Shown here: positions 18,081 to 28,250 of the stretch, piece by piece | Numbering within the stretch: position 1 is the first letter of the stretch | Layout: each line of letters begins with the position of its first letter | Source of the DNA: Phycisphaerales bacterium | GTDB lineage: Bacteria > Planctomycetota > Phycisphaerae > Phycisphaerales > UBA1924 | Direction of reading: 5' to 3' | NCBI GenBank assembly: GCA_023382935.1 | Contig: JAHDXL010000012.1 | Location: forward strand, 1 to 64,000 | DNA: 64,000 bases | Made by a program: the position numbers and the translations under genes | The notes under the pieces: model-generated | What the model was told of the DNA's origin: nothing | Databases searched by the model: none | Seen by the model: the letters and a program-made list of their open reading frames with translations, nothing else

Positions 18081-18973
18081 CACGACTCCTTCCCCGCCGT
18101 CGCCGGTTCGTCCATGCCCATCCCCGACGGTTCGTCGCCGCTCTCATCGACCTTCCGCACGCTCCCGGGACCGGGCCGGCCCAGGCGCCGCTGTAGTTCC
18201 TCGGCCAGTTCGGGCCCCGAGAACGGGCGCGACAGGCGCCCGCGTTCGGCCAGGCGCACATGCCCCGATTCCTCGCTGACCACCACGACCACCGCGTCCG
18301 AGTCCTTGGTCACTCCCACCGCCGCCCGGTGACGCGAGCCCAGTTGCGGATCGGGCATGTCCGACGGCTCGGCCAGAGGCAACTGCACCCCGGCCGCCGT
18401 GATCCGAGTGCCGCGAATCACCACCGCCAGGTCGTGCAGCGCCGAGCCGGGAAAGAAAATGCACCGAAGCAGCCGATCCGACACCTCGGCGTCCAGCGAC
18501 GTTCCGCCTTCGGTGATGCCTCGCAGACCGATATGCCGCTCGATCACGATGATCGCGCCGAACCGGGCCTTGGCCAGGTACTCGGCCGCACTCACCACCG
18601 CGCTGATGATCTGCGCCTGTTGCGAGCGACTGACCCGGAACAGCGGCGCCTCCCCAAGCCTGATCAACCCCCGCCGCAGTTCCGGCTGGAAGATGACGAT
18701 CAGCGCCACGGCCACCAGCGCCAGGGCACGGTCGTACAGATAGGTCAGCCTCTGAAACGACGCCCCACCGCTGCCGAGCACCCGCGTGAGGATCGTGCCC
18801 AGCAGCAGGACGATCAGCAGTCCCTTGAGCGCGCCCACGGCACGCGTGCCTCGCAAAAACCGCACGATCGCCCACACCACCAGCCAGATGACGATCAGTT
18901 CCACCGCCACTTCCCAGATTGGGTAACTGGCCAGGCGGAGAAGCAGGTCGTTGAGGCGTTCAAAAAGGCGCAC
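18080..18973 (-). CDS. cdaA: Diadenylate cyclase CdaA (c-di-AMP synthase)
   Basis: A 297-residue protein with three N-terminal membrane helices (about 22-40, 50-68, 80-96) and a cytoplasmic DAC domain that condenses two ATP into c-di-AMP. The ARFGAIIVIE and RHIGL segments, the LHD loop (178-181) and the RHR motif at 214-216 (SRHRAAVG) are present. The hallmark DGA motif reads DLA here (181-183), a change worth noting because DGA is almost invariant. The start is GTG at 18973. The stop overlaps the start of cdaR. A C-terminal tail of about 50 residues is Pro- and Gly-rich. Confidence 0.9.
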   Translation of the reverse strand: MRLFERLNDLLLRLASYPIWEVAVELIVIWLVVWAIVRFLRGTRAVGALKGLLIVLLLGTILTRVLGSGGASFQRLTYLYDRALALVAVALIVIFQPELRRGLIRLGEAPLFRVSRSQQAQIISAVVSAAEYLAKARFGAIIVIERHIGLRGITEGGTSLDAEVSDRLLRCIFFPGSALHDLAVVIRGTRITAAGVQLPLAEPSDMPDPQLGSRHRAAVGVTKDSDAVVVVVSEESGHVRLAERGRLSRPFSGPELAEELQRRLGRPGPGSVRKVDESGDEPSGMGMDEPATAGKES

Positions 18974-19082
18974 AGGTCGTTTCCACGGGGCCGGGGCGCG
19001 GCCACACCCGGCAGGCAGTGTATCGGCCGTTTCGAGTCCTGTTCACGATTCACACGGGACTTCGCTACCCTTGCCCTCGTCC

Positions 19083-20141
19083 ATGAAGCGCGACCGCCAA
19101 CTCGTCAACGCGATTGCCGCCTGGTTCGCCGCCAGCGCCCGGCCGCTGCCCTGGCGCGCCACCACCCGCGGGCGGCGAGACCCTTATCGCTCGCTGGTCA
19201 GCGAAATCATGCTCCAGCAGACGCAGGTCGCGCGCGTCCTCCAGCGCTTCGAGCCGTTCCTGGAGAGATTCCCCACCATCGACGCCCTCGCCGCCGCCGA
19301 CGAGGCCGACGTGCTCGCCGCATGGTCGGGTCTGGGCTATTACCGCCGCGCCCGCATGCTCCACGCCATCGCCAAGGCCGTGCGCGATCACCACGGTTCG
19401 AATATACCAAGGCAGGTCGAATCGCTGATGACTCTGCCCGGCGTCGGCCGCTACACCGCCGGAGCGATCAGTTCGATCGTCTTCGGGCAGCCCGAGCCGC
19501 TGGTCGACGGCAACGTCCTGCGCGTCCTCCAGCGCCTCGACGCGCATGAGGGTCCGCCAGATCCCGCTTGGGCGTGGCGACGGGCGGAAGGGTTGGTCAG
19601 AATGGCCGACGAGCCGGGCGTGTTCAACGAGGGACTCATGGAACTCGGCGCGATGGTCTGCACGCCTGCGTCGCCCAAGTGTGCCCAGTGCCCGGTCGCG
19701 CAGTGGTGCCGGGCTGGCAAACAGGGCTTACAGGAGCGGGTTCCCGAGCCGAAAAGGCGCGCCCAGCGCCGCGCCCTGTTTGCCTCTGCCGTGGTCGCCA
19801 CCAACGCCAGAGGATACACGCTGATGGAGCAGCGCCCGGGCAGGGGCCTGTGGGCCGGCCTGTGGCAGCCCCCCACCATCGAAAGCGACGAGCAGCACGC
19901 CGAGCCGGAACAGGTGCGGGCGCTGGTCTGCGCGCGTGTGGTCGAGCCGGCGGCAACATTCTCCTTCCTGACCACGCACCGGGAGGTGCGCTTTGTCGTC
20001 TACCGCGCGACCGGGGCGCGGGCGGGCGGCGGACGCCGGTGGGTCGGACCCGCAGAAACGACCCTGCTCGGCATCGGCAACGCCCAGCGCCGCGTCATCG
20101 AAAGCGCCGGCGTGGCGATGCAAGGCGCGGTATCGTCCTGA
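19083..20141 (+). CDS. mutY: A/G-specific adenine DNA glycosylase MutY
   Basis: A 352-residue base-excision enzyme that removes adenine paired with 8-oxoguanine. Visible features are the catalytic Glu41 in SEIMLQQTQVARV, the helix-hairpin-helix LPGVGRYTAGAI at 118-129, the catalytic Asp142 in VDGNVLRVL, and the four iron-sulfur cluster ligands Cys193, Cys200, Cys203 and Cys209. A C-terminal NUDIX-like domain (about 225-350) recognises 8-oxoguanine. The ATG at 19083 gives the usual N-terminus; a longer frame upstream is not typical of the family. The GT2 gene follows after three bases. Confidence 0.95.
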   Translation: MKRDRQLVNAIAAWFAASARPLPWRATTRGRRDPYRSLVSEIMLQQTQVARVLQRFEPFLERFPTIDALAAADEADVLAAWSGLGYYRRARMLHAIAKAVRDHHGSNIPRQVESLMTLPGVGRYTAGAISSIVFGQPEPLVDGNVLRVLQRLDAHEGPPDPAWAWRRAEGLVRMADEPGVFNEGLMELGAMVCTPASPKCAQCPVAQWCRAGKQGLQERVPEPKRRAQRRALFASAVVATNARGYTLMEQRPGRGLWAGLWQPPTIESDEQHAEPEQVRALVCARVVEPAATFSFLTTHREVRFVVYRATGARAGGGRRWVGPAETTLLGIGNAQRRVIESAGVAMQGAVSS

Positions 20142-20144
20142 GCG

Positions 20145-20912
20145 ATGTTCGTCGCGGTGGTCATCCCGGTCTACAACGAGCGCGACCTGCTGCCCAGACT
20201 CATGGCCCGGCTCGACGAGGTCGGACCGCCGCGCCTGCCCGACGGCACGCCCGTGCGCCGGCACACCATCATGGTTGACGACGGCTCCACCGACGGCAGC
20301 GACGCCATCGCCGCCGAGTTTGGGCGGCGCGACGACGTCACGAGCCTGCATTCGCGTCAGAACCAGGGCAAGGGCTCGGCCCTGCGGCGGGGCTTCCAGG
20401 CCGCGCTCGACATGGGCGCTGACATCGTCCTGGTGCAGGATGCCGACCTCGAGTACGACCCGGCGGACCACCAGGTGGCGCTCAACCCGATCCTCACCGG
20501 CCAGGCCGACGCGGTCATCGGAACCCGCTTCCTCGGGCAGACCCACCGCGTGCTGTACTACTGGCACTCGGTGGCCAACCGCGTGATCACGCTGGCCAGC
20601 AACATGCTCAGCAACCTGAACCTGACCGACATCGAGTGCGGGACCAAGGCCTTCACACGTCCGGTGCTCGAACGCCTGCACCTGCGCGAGAATCGTTTTG
20701 GCATCGAGCCGGAGATGATCGCCAAACTCGCAAGAATCCACCTTCCCTCAGAACCCCTCGCGCCAGCGGGGGAGCGTGTTTCCACCCGCGCCATCCGCAT
20801 CTATGAAGTGCCGATTTCCTACGCCGGGCGTACCTACGCCGAGGGCAAGAAGATTGGATGGAAGGATGGGCTGCGGGCCCTGTGGTGCATCCTCAGGTAC
20901 AACCTGCTGTAG
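20145..20912 (+). CDS. Family 2 glycosyltransferase, polyprenyl-phosphate sugar type
   Basis: A 255-residue GT-A glycosyltransferase beginning FVAVVIPVYNERDLLPRL with the nucleotide-binding VDDGSTDGS near 45-53 and the metal-binding QDADLEYDP near 102-110. It resembles dolichol-phosphate-mannose synthase and polyprenyl-phosphate glucosyltransferases, which charge a lipid carrier with a sugar. There is no C-terminal membrane helix, unlike many relatives. It lies three bases after mutY on the same strand. The lipid-linked product could feed the GT-C-like protein at 48396, which is an inference only. Confidence 0.88.
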   Translation: MFVAVVIPVYNERDLLPRLMARLDEVGPPRLPDGTPVRRHTIMVDDGSTDGSDAIAAEFGRRDDVTSLHSRQNQGKGSALRRGFQAALDMGADIVLVQDADLEYDPADHQVALNPILTGQADAVIGTRFLGQTHRVLYYWHSVANRVITLASNMLSNLNLTDIECGTKAFTRPVLERLHLRENRFGIEPEMIAKLARIHLPSEPLAPAGERVSTRAIRIYEVPISYAGRTYAEGKKIGWKDGLRALWCILRYNLL

Positions 20913-21031
20913 TAGCGATGCGCGTTCGACTCCGGGCCGATCAGACGCCGGAGAAGTGCCGGCCTTCGGGCGCCCCTCCGGGCGTGGGCATCGTGGGCTC
21001 TGCCGCGAAAGGGGAAGGTCTACCGTACCTC

Positions 21032-21598
21032 ATGCCGCTCAACTCCTCCGACCCCACCGGGCCCGACTCGCTCTGGGCCCCGTGGCGGCTGACCTATCTG
21101 GAATCGCTCGACGAAGAGGACGCCGCACCTCTGGCCCCGCCGCCGGGCGTCCCCGCACCCGCGTGCTTTCTCTCCGACTACTTCGCCCATCCAGAGGATG
21201 ACAGGAAGAACCACGTCGTCGTGCGCACCGACACCGGCCTGATTCTGCTCAACCGCTTTCCATATGCCAACGGGCACCTGCTTGTGGCACTGGGCGAGGG
21301 TCGCCCGCGACTGCTCGACTACGAGCCGCACCGGCGCGCCCAACTGTGGTCGCTCGCGGAGACCGCGATGGACCTGATGGAGCGCACGCTCCGCTGTCAG
21401 GGGGTGAACATGGGCATCAACCAGGGCCGAGCCGCCGGCGCGGGCGTGCCCCAGCACCTCCACGTCCACCTCGTGCCACGCTGGGCGGGCGATGTGAACT
21501 TCATGAGCACCGTCGGCAAGGTCCGCGTCATCCCCAGTTCGCTCGAAGCCATGGCCGAGCGCTATCGCCGCACCTGGGTGAAGATGCAGTCACGGTGA
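21032..21598 (+). CDS. HIT-family hydrolase/transferase
   Basis: A 188-residue HIT protein. The signature QHLHVHLVPR (141-150) has the three-His motif with His142, His144 and His146. The N-terminus LWAPWRLTYLES and NRFPYANGHLLV place it with the diadenosine polyphosphate phosphorylase or AMP-transferring branch seen widely in bacteria. It probably acts on adenosine-linked phosphates. A GGGGAAGG site lies about 12 bases before the ATG; an upstream in-frame ATG at 20918 would add about 38 residues of low-complexity sequence and is less likely. Confidence 0.88.
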   Translation: MPLNSSDPTGPDSLWAPWRLTYLESLDEEDAAPLAPPPGVPAPACFLSDYFAHPEDDRKNHVVVRTDTGLILLNRFPYANGHLLVALGEGRPRLLDYEPHRRAQLWSLAETAMDLMERTLRCQGVNMGINQGRAAGAGVPQHLHVHLVPRWAGDVNFMSTVGKVRVIPSSLEAMAERYRRTWVKMQSR

Positions 21599-21733
21599 CG
21601 TGCCGGCGACCTCGTCGCGGACGTATCAGCAACCTTTTCCTCCAGTTTGCTCCCCGAGCGCTGCTCGCTCGTTCACAGCACCTTCCGCAGACGGGCCTTG
21701 CTGGCACGGATACCCACCGACACGGCCACCTCG

Positions 21734-23098
<1,365 letters not shown>

Positions 23099-23394
23099 GT
23101 CCGACTTCCTCTCGAGCGCCAGGTGCGTCAAGGCATGCTGCGGACCTGATGTTTCGGCTGTTTCCGGCGCCCCGCCGGGGTCAACATGAGGGAATTCGTG
23201 TTTTTTCGTCCCACTTATTTATCTTTTGGGCCCGTTCGGTCGATGGCCCCATCCGTCCGCGACAGACCCCACGATGGGTGGGACGGCGGACCCGGTCGAG
23301 ACACACGGACGTGCTCGGCCTGCACATGGTTCGCACCCCGATTGCGAAGAGCGGGACGCGGACCGAGTCAACGCCGTAAACGGAGTGTGAAGCA

Positions 23395-23778
23395 ATGCCT
23401 ACGCGTACCCGAACGACCTCCAGCCGTACCCGTCGTACGTCGGGCCGGAAGACCACCGCCCGCAAACCCGCGGCCGGCAAGAGCACCGCGAAAAAGGGCG
23501 TGGTCCGCAAGGCCCGCAAGAACGTGAAGAAGAACACCAAGACCACTGCCAAGCGGGTCGCCCGCCAGAGCGCCGCCAAGAAGAGCGTGGCCCGCAAGCC
23601 GGCTGCACGCAAGTCCGCCGCCCGAAAGAGCGCGGTCAAGAAGAACACCAAGACCTGGGCCAAGAAGAACACCGCCCGCAAGAGCACCAAGGCCCGGAAG
23701 ACCACGGCCCGCAAGCCCGTCGTCGCCCGCATCGGACGCACGACCGGGGCTCGCCGCGTCGCCCGCAAGGCCGCCTGA
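23395..23778 (+). CDS. Histone H1-like Lys/Arg/Ala-rich nucleoid protein
   Basis: A 127-residue protein made almost wholly of Lys, Arg, Ala, Thr and Ser, with repeats such as ARKSAARKSA and KKNTKT. This composition matches bacterial histone H1-like proteins (AlgP or Hc1 type) that bind DNA without sequence preference. There is no folded domain to see. A GGAGTG site precedes the ATG and a strong terminator follows, so it is a separate transcription unit. Function in DNA compaction is inferred from composition only. Confidence 0.8.
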   Translation: MPTRTRTTSSRTRRTSGRKTTARKPAAGKSTAKKGVVRKARKNVKKNTKTTAKRVARQSAAKKSVARKPAARKSAARKSAVKKNTKTWAKKNTARKSTKARKTTARKPVVARIGRTTGARRVARKAA

Positions 23779-23802
23779 GTCGAACGCACGCACGACGTTC
23801 TT

Positions 23803-23840
23803 CGAGGCGCGGAGAAACAACCGCGCCTCGTTGCCGTTTT
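23803..23840 (+). terminator. Rho-independent terminator after the H1-like gene
   Basis: A perfect 10-base-pair stem, CGAGGCGCGG with CCGCGCCTCG around AGAAACAA (23803-23830), is followed by TTGCCGTTTT. Confidence 0.82.
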
Positions 23841-23902
23841 GTCGTCCGACCGCCGCGCCCGGCCTGCCTGGGGTGTGCCACGACTTGGTTGGCCGAGCGT
23901 CT

Positions 23903-26542
23903 TCAACTCGCCGGCGCGGGTCGCTTGATCGGCCCGGCATCGTCGCCCGCGCGCCCCGCGATCCCGGCCGTCTCGCGCGTCACGCCCAGCCGCTCCAGGT
24001 GCTCGTGCCACGCCCGAGTGTGCACTTCCCAAAAGTGCTCGAACGAGTTGAGCAGGCTGTACTGCTGCATCGACTCGGCCGCCGCCGCGCCCATCCGCCG
24101 GCGCGTCCGCTCATCGCCCACCAGCCCGACGATGCGCTCCGCCCAAGTGTCCACGTCGTCCGCGTCGAGCACAAAGCCCGTGACACCGTCCTCCACCACT
24201 TCCTTGGGGCCGCCGCGGTCGGTCACCAGCACCGGCAGGCCTGAGCCCTGACTTTCCATCACCACCTGCCCCAGCGTGTCGGTGGTGGAGGGGAAGGCGA
24301 ACAGATCGCTCGAAGCGTAGATCGTCGAGAGTTCGGCCCCGTGCCGGAAGCCCAGGAAGTGTGCGTCCAGCCCTTTGAGTTGGCGCTCCATGTCGGCACG
24401 ATACGGTCCATCGCCCACCACGATCAGTTCGGCGTCCAGCCCGCGCCTGCGGCACAAGTCGGCCACGCGCTTCCACACCTCCACCAGGCGCGGCATGTTC
24501 TTCTCAACACTCACACGCCCTACGTACAACACCTTCACCGATTCGGCCCGCACGCCGTGCTCCTTCCAGATCGATCGGTCGGCAAAGCCCGTGTTGAACT
24601 GCTCGACGTCAAAGCCCGGCATCAGGCTCACGATGCGCGAACTGTCCAAGCCCAGTTTGGACAGCGAGCGGACGTAATCCTCCGACCGCGTGAAGATCGC
24701 CGTGAACGGGCGGTAAAAGCCGCGCATGAATGACTCGCTCAGCCGCGTCAGCCCGCTGTCGTCAAACAGGCGGTCGATGTACGCCGGAAAGTCCGTGTGA
24801 TACACCCCGAGCACCGGCACGCGCAGCATCTTGGCCGCCAGAAAACCGATGCACCCTACCGGCCCCGGCGTCGAAATGTGAATCACGTCCGGCTGGTGCT
24901 TGTCGACGTGCCTCAGAATGCGCATCAGCGGCGGCAGGCACAGGTCAAGATTGTCATACCTGGGCATCCGCGTGGCGAACACCGGATCGAAGTTGTAGAT
25001 GTTCGGAAGGCCCGGCGGAATCTCCAGCCGCGTCGAAGTGATCACCTGCAGGTCGCGCCCGCTGCGATGAGCCCGCTCGGCCACGTTCTGGATGAACCGG
25101 CACACGCCGTTGACGTCCGAAATGGTGTCGGTGAACAGGCTGACGCGCATGGGTCTCTCAAGAACGCTGATTCCGCTGCCGCGTTCGCTGGTTTCATGCT
25201 CGAAGCGCTCGACGAGGTTGCGATCCTTATTCTGATGAAACAGACTGATCAGGTACGGCAACTGCGCCAGGTGCACCAGCGCATAACTGATGACGTGCTC
25301 GCTGATGCGCGCCGGATCGTGCCGGCGGAACGAACGCACCATGCCCGGCCCCATCGCCCGCGACAGGGCCGCCGTCAGGTCCATGGTAAAGTCGGCCATG
25401 CGCTCATGGTCGGACAGCGGCGCACCGTCGATCCAAGTGCTTGGATCCATCCGGCCACGCAGTTCGGGATACTTGTCCAAGAGCGGGTTGATCTGGTTGC
25501 GCAGCGCCCGCACGATCGGCAGCGAACGCGATTTGCGCGGCCTCCATAGCCGCTTGGCCGCCCTGTACGCGCCCACCCCCACCTTGCTCGGCGACGATGC
25601 CCGCACCCCCGCAAATCGCAGCAGCCGACTGCCAAGATAGCGCCCTGACGGCGAACGCTGGTCGTGCAGCCGCTCGGCGTAGTAGTGCGCCCCCACCGTC
25701 GCCAACTGATGCGCCAGCAGCGCGCTGTGCCCGCCGACCCCGCCGGCCATCGAGTCCCCGTGCATCACGCGCCGGAAGAACTCCCGCGGATCCGGGATCT
25801 TCTCCCCGTGCCCGATTGGCACGCCCGTCCACGTCCGCCCGATGTTCAGCAGCCCGTGATCGTCAGACCCGCCCGTGCAAGCCTTCTCCCACACCCGCGC
25901 CCACAACGGCTCGATCCCGTGCTCGGCAACCAGCCGGTGCACCAGCCCCGGCGTCAACCGCGCGACGAATCGCTCGATCGCCTTGTTCTGGGCGTCGGCA
26001 TGCGCCCCGTTGCGAACCTCGAATCCCTTGAACAGCAGCGCCGCCCGCTCGACGTGCCATCGCTTCAATCGCCCGTTCTGTACGTACAGCGGGTGGGCGC
26101 ACGCGTGCGGCAGGTTCTGCTCGCTCAGCCAGCGCGCAAATTGGTAGATGTCCCTGCGGAGCGCATACTTTTCCAGTTGATCGTGCTGCTCGGGACTGAT
26201 CCCCCAAACCACCACGTGCAGCACGCACCGGTCTTCCGGAAACTGCACGCTGACTTCTTCGCCCACAATGAAGCGCTCAAACCCACGCTCGACCAGTTCC
26301 AGCGCGCCCCTGATCGTGTCGTGATCCGTGATGGTCACCAAGTCCATCCCGCGCGCCATCGCCTGGTCGTAGACCTTCTCCGGCGGCGAGTAGCACTCCG
26401 GGCAGTCGACCAACCCCACGACCTTGTTCAGGGGCTTGCTCGACGCCCACGAGTGGCAATGCGTGTCCATCCGCACATGACTGGCCCAGTCCTTGCGCGG
26501 ACCGGCGTCGGCTGGTTCAGCGGCGTCCTTGCGTGGCACCAT
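23903..26542 (-). CDS. PHP-domain and family 4 glycosyltransferase fusion protein
   Basis: An 879-residue fusion. The N-terminal part (about 25-260) is a PHP phosphoesterase domain with MDTHCHSWAS and ITDHDTIRGA metal ligands, a GEEVS loop and SDDHGLLN. The C-terminal part (about 465-840) is a GT-B glycosyltransferase: RVSLFTDTISDVNGVCRF opens the domain, with HISTPGPVG, and VGDGPYR and DTLGQVVMESQGSGLPV form the donor site. The middle segment is unassigned. The glycosyl donor and acceptor are unknown. The ATG at 26542 is preferred, with a GAGAG element; a GTG at 26557 would add five residues. Both activities are inferred from motifs. Confidence 0.88.
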   Translation of the reverse strand: MVPRKDAAEPADAGPRKDWASHVRMDTHCHSWASSKPLNKVVGLVDCPECYSPPEKVYDQAMARGMDLVTITDHDTIRGALELVERGFERFIVGEEVSVQFPEDRCVLHVVVWGISPEQHDQLEKYALRRDIYQFARWLSEQNLPHACAHPLYVQNGRLKRWHVERAALLFKGFEVRNGAHADAQNKAIERFVARLTPGLVHRLVAEHGIEPLWARVWEKACTGGSDDHGLLNIGRTWTGVPIGHGEKIPDPREFFRRVMHGDSMAGGVGGHSALLAHQLATVGAHYYAERLHDQRSPSGRYLGSRLLRFAGVRASSPSKVGVGAYRAAKRLWRPRKSRSLPIVRALRNQINPLLDKYPELRGRMDPSTWIDGAPLSDHERMADFTMDLTAALSRAMGPGMVRSFRRHDPARISEHVISYALVHLAQLPYLISLFHQNKDRNLVERFEHETSERGSGISVLERPMRVSLFTDTISDVNGVCRFIQNVAERAHRSGRDLQVITSTRLEIPPGLPNIYNFDPVFATRMPRYDNLDLCLPPLMRILRHVDKHQPDVIHISTPGPVGCIGFLAAKMLRVPVLGVYHTDFPAYIDRLFDDSGLTRLSESFMRGFYRPFTAIFTRSEDYVRSLSKLGLDSSRIVSLMPGFDVEQFNTGFADRSIWKEHGVRAESVKVLYVGRVSVEKNMPRLVEVWKRVADLCRRRGLDAELIVVGDGPYRADMERQLKGLDAHFLGFRHGAELSTIYASSDLFAFPSTTDTLGQVVMESQGSGLPVLVTDRGGPKEVVEDGVTGFVLDADDVDTWAERIVGLVGDERTRRRMGAAAAESMQQYSLLNSFEHFWEVHTRAWHEHLERLGVTRETAGIAGRAGDDAGPIKRPAPAS

Positions 26543-26729
26543 TGGCTGTTCTCTCACTTATAGTTTTCGTGCGCGGGCCCACCCCGATCATGCTAAGAGA
26601 CGACCGAACGTTCTACTCGGTGTTCGAGGCGTTTCCCGCCCGGTTTCGCGGTTCATTTACGAGGCCGTCAAGAAAGGGTTCACCCGGACCCCCGCGTTGT
26701 GGGGCGCTCGTCTCGGTCGTGGGTGAGAC

Positions 26730-26745
26730 GTATCATAAAGGATAC
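26730..26745 (+). promoter_or_regulatory. Inverted repeat upstream of the AhpD-like gene
   Basis: GTATC and GATAC face each other across ATAAAG, 31 bases before the ATG. TATCAT within it could serve as a -10 box, but no -35 box fits well. It is a possible operator for a redox regulator; this is inference from position. Confidence 0.3.
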
Positions 26746-26776
26746 ACAAGTCGCCTATGACACTGGGAGGTTCTCC

Positions 26777-27310
26777 ATGCCCCGACTGAAAGTCGTCGAC
26801 CCCGCCACGTCCGAAGGCGTCGTCAAGGAACTCTTCGAAGGCCCCCTCAAGCAGCGCCAGATCAACATCTACAAGGGCCTGGCCAACTCACCGGCCGCGC
26901 TCCAGGCCTACATGGGCATGGCAAAGGCTCTCGGCTCGGCCAAACTCGGCAAGAAAGAGCAGGAGGTCATCCAACTGGCCATCGCCGAAGCCCAGGGCTG
27001 CCACTACTGCGTGGCCGCCCACACCGACGTCGGGCGCCGTTTCAAACTCACCGAAGAGCAGATGCTCGGGGCGCGGCGCGGGCACATCGAAGACGACCCG
27101 AAACTCAACGCCGTCGCCCGCTTCGCCCTCTCCATGCACGAAAAACGCGGGTTCGTCTCCGACGCTGAGATCGCCGAGATTCGCAAGCACGGCTACGGCG
27201 ACGCCGAAATCGCCGAGATGGTCGCCTCCTACGCCCTGATGATCTACACCTCGACGTTCAACCATGTGAACGACACCGTGGTGGACTTTCCCACACCCCC
27301 GGCAATCTAA
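26777..27310 (+). CDS. AhpD-like carboxymuconolactone decarboxylase-family protein
   Basis: A 177-residue protein of the AhpD family, with the redox motif EAQGCHYCVAAH: Cys75, Cys78 and His82, and Glu71 as expected for the proton relay. Relatives act as alkylhydroperoxidases with thioredoxin-like partners. A GGGAGG ribosome-binding site precedes the ATG. The core helix-rich sequence (LGKKEQEVIQLAIAEAQG) is typical. No AhpC gene adjoins it. Peroxidase activity is likely but not shown. Confidence 0.88.
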   Translation: MPRLKVVDPATSEGVVKELFEGPLKQRQINIYKGLANSPAALQAYMGMAKALGSAKLGKKEQEVIQLAIAEAQGCHYCVAAHTDVGRRFKLTEEQMLGARRGHIEDDPKLNAVARFALSMHEKRGFVSDAEIAEIRKHGYGDAEIAEMVASYALMIYTSTFNHVNDTVVDFPTPPAI

Positions 27311-27326
27311 CCGCTCCGGCAAAAGG

Positions 27327-27358
27327 ACCCCGCGCCGGTGAGGCTACCGGCACGGGGC
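27327..27358 (+). terminator. Hairpin after the AhpD-like gene
   Basis: CCCCGCGCCGGT pairs with ACCGGCACGGGG with one mismatch around GAGGCT. No T-run follows, so termination is uncertain. Confidence 0.3.
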
Positions 27359-27524
27359 CTCGCAGGGGTGCTGGGGATCGTCGATCTGCTTACTGTGCCA
27401 ATCGCGGACGGTTCCACCCACTGACTTGGAAGTTCTGCGTACCGATCGGTCCGTCTGGGGCGACTGTTCCGCGCACGCGGCCGCTCCGCCCCCTCGGAGT
27501 GGTCCTCCAACCCGTCGCGATACC

Positions 27525-28250
27525 ATGCCCGCGATGAACGAAGTCACCGTCATCAGCATCGGCGCCACCAGTTACAATGAGTTGTGGGGTGAACGACAGC
27601 CCGTCCGCACCGGCCACGCCACCACCACCCTCATCCGCGCCGGCGAAGCGCTCATCCTCGTCGACCCCGGCCTGCCTCCCACCGCCCTTGCGGCCCGGCT
27701 CCACGAGCGCACCGGGCTGAAGCCCAACGCCATCAGCCACGTCTTCCTCACCTGTTTCAAAATCGACACCCGCCGCGGCCTGGAACTCTTCGACGGGGCC
27801 GAGTGGCTCCTCTCCACGCTCGAACGCGAGACCGTCGGTCTCCCGCTGGCCAGCGACCTCAAGCGACTGGCCGAAGCCGGTCAACTCGGCGACGACGCCG
27901 ACGAAGAATCTCGCGACATCGGTCGGCGTCTCCAGCACGACATCGCACTGCTCCAGAAGTGCCGTCCGGCGCCGGACTCGCTGGCCCCGGGCGTGGACCT
28001 GTTCCCCCTGCCCGGCGTGACCGCCGGCATGACCGGGCTGCTCATCCCCTCATCTCGCGGCGACCTGCTCATCTGCGGCGACGCCATCCCCACCGCCGGT
28101 CACGTCGAGCGGGGCCAAGCCCCGGTCCGCTGCCAGAACCCCGAGGCAGCCCGCGAGTCGCTGCGCGAGGCCATCGAGATCGCAGACTTCCTCATTCCGG
28201 GTCGAGACAACCTGATGCTCAATCCCGTGCGCCGATTCGGCGGGCTGTGA
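27525..28250 (+). CDS. Metallo-beta-lactamase-fold protein lacking the metal motif
   Basis: A 241-residue protein with an MBL fold layout: ALILVDPGLP near 42-51 gives the first Asp strand, and PLPGVTAGMTGLLIP and LLICGDAIPT match later strands. The metal motif THxHxDH is TCFKIDT at 76-82, so the three His ligands are lost while the Asp stays. The later residue between strands also lacks the usual His. The fold is probably kept, but zinc hydrolysis of the usual type is doubtful. It follows the AhpD-like gene on the same strand. The next ATG at 27534 is an alternative start. Confidence 0.72.
   Translation: MPAMNEVTVISIGATSYNELWGERQPVRTGHATTTLIRAGEALILVDPGLPPTALAARLHERTGLKPNAISHVFLTCFKIDTRRGLELFDGAEWLLSTLERETVGLPLASDLKRLAEAGQLGDDADEESRDIGRRLQHDIALLQKCRPAPDSLAPGVDLFPLPGVTAGMTGLLIPSSRGDLLICGDAIPTAGHVERGQAPVRCQNPEAARESLREAIEIADFLIPGRDNLMLNPVRRFGGL

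Noticed and set aside
23395-23778. The repeated Lys-rich codons as a tandem DNA repeat or CRISPR-like array
   Set aside because: The repeats are irregular, in frame, and explained by a low-complexity protein; there are no regular spacers.
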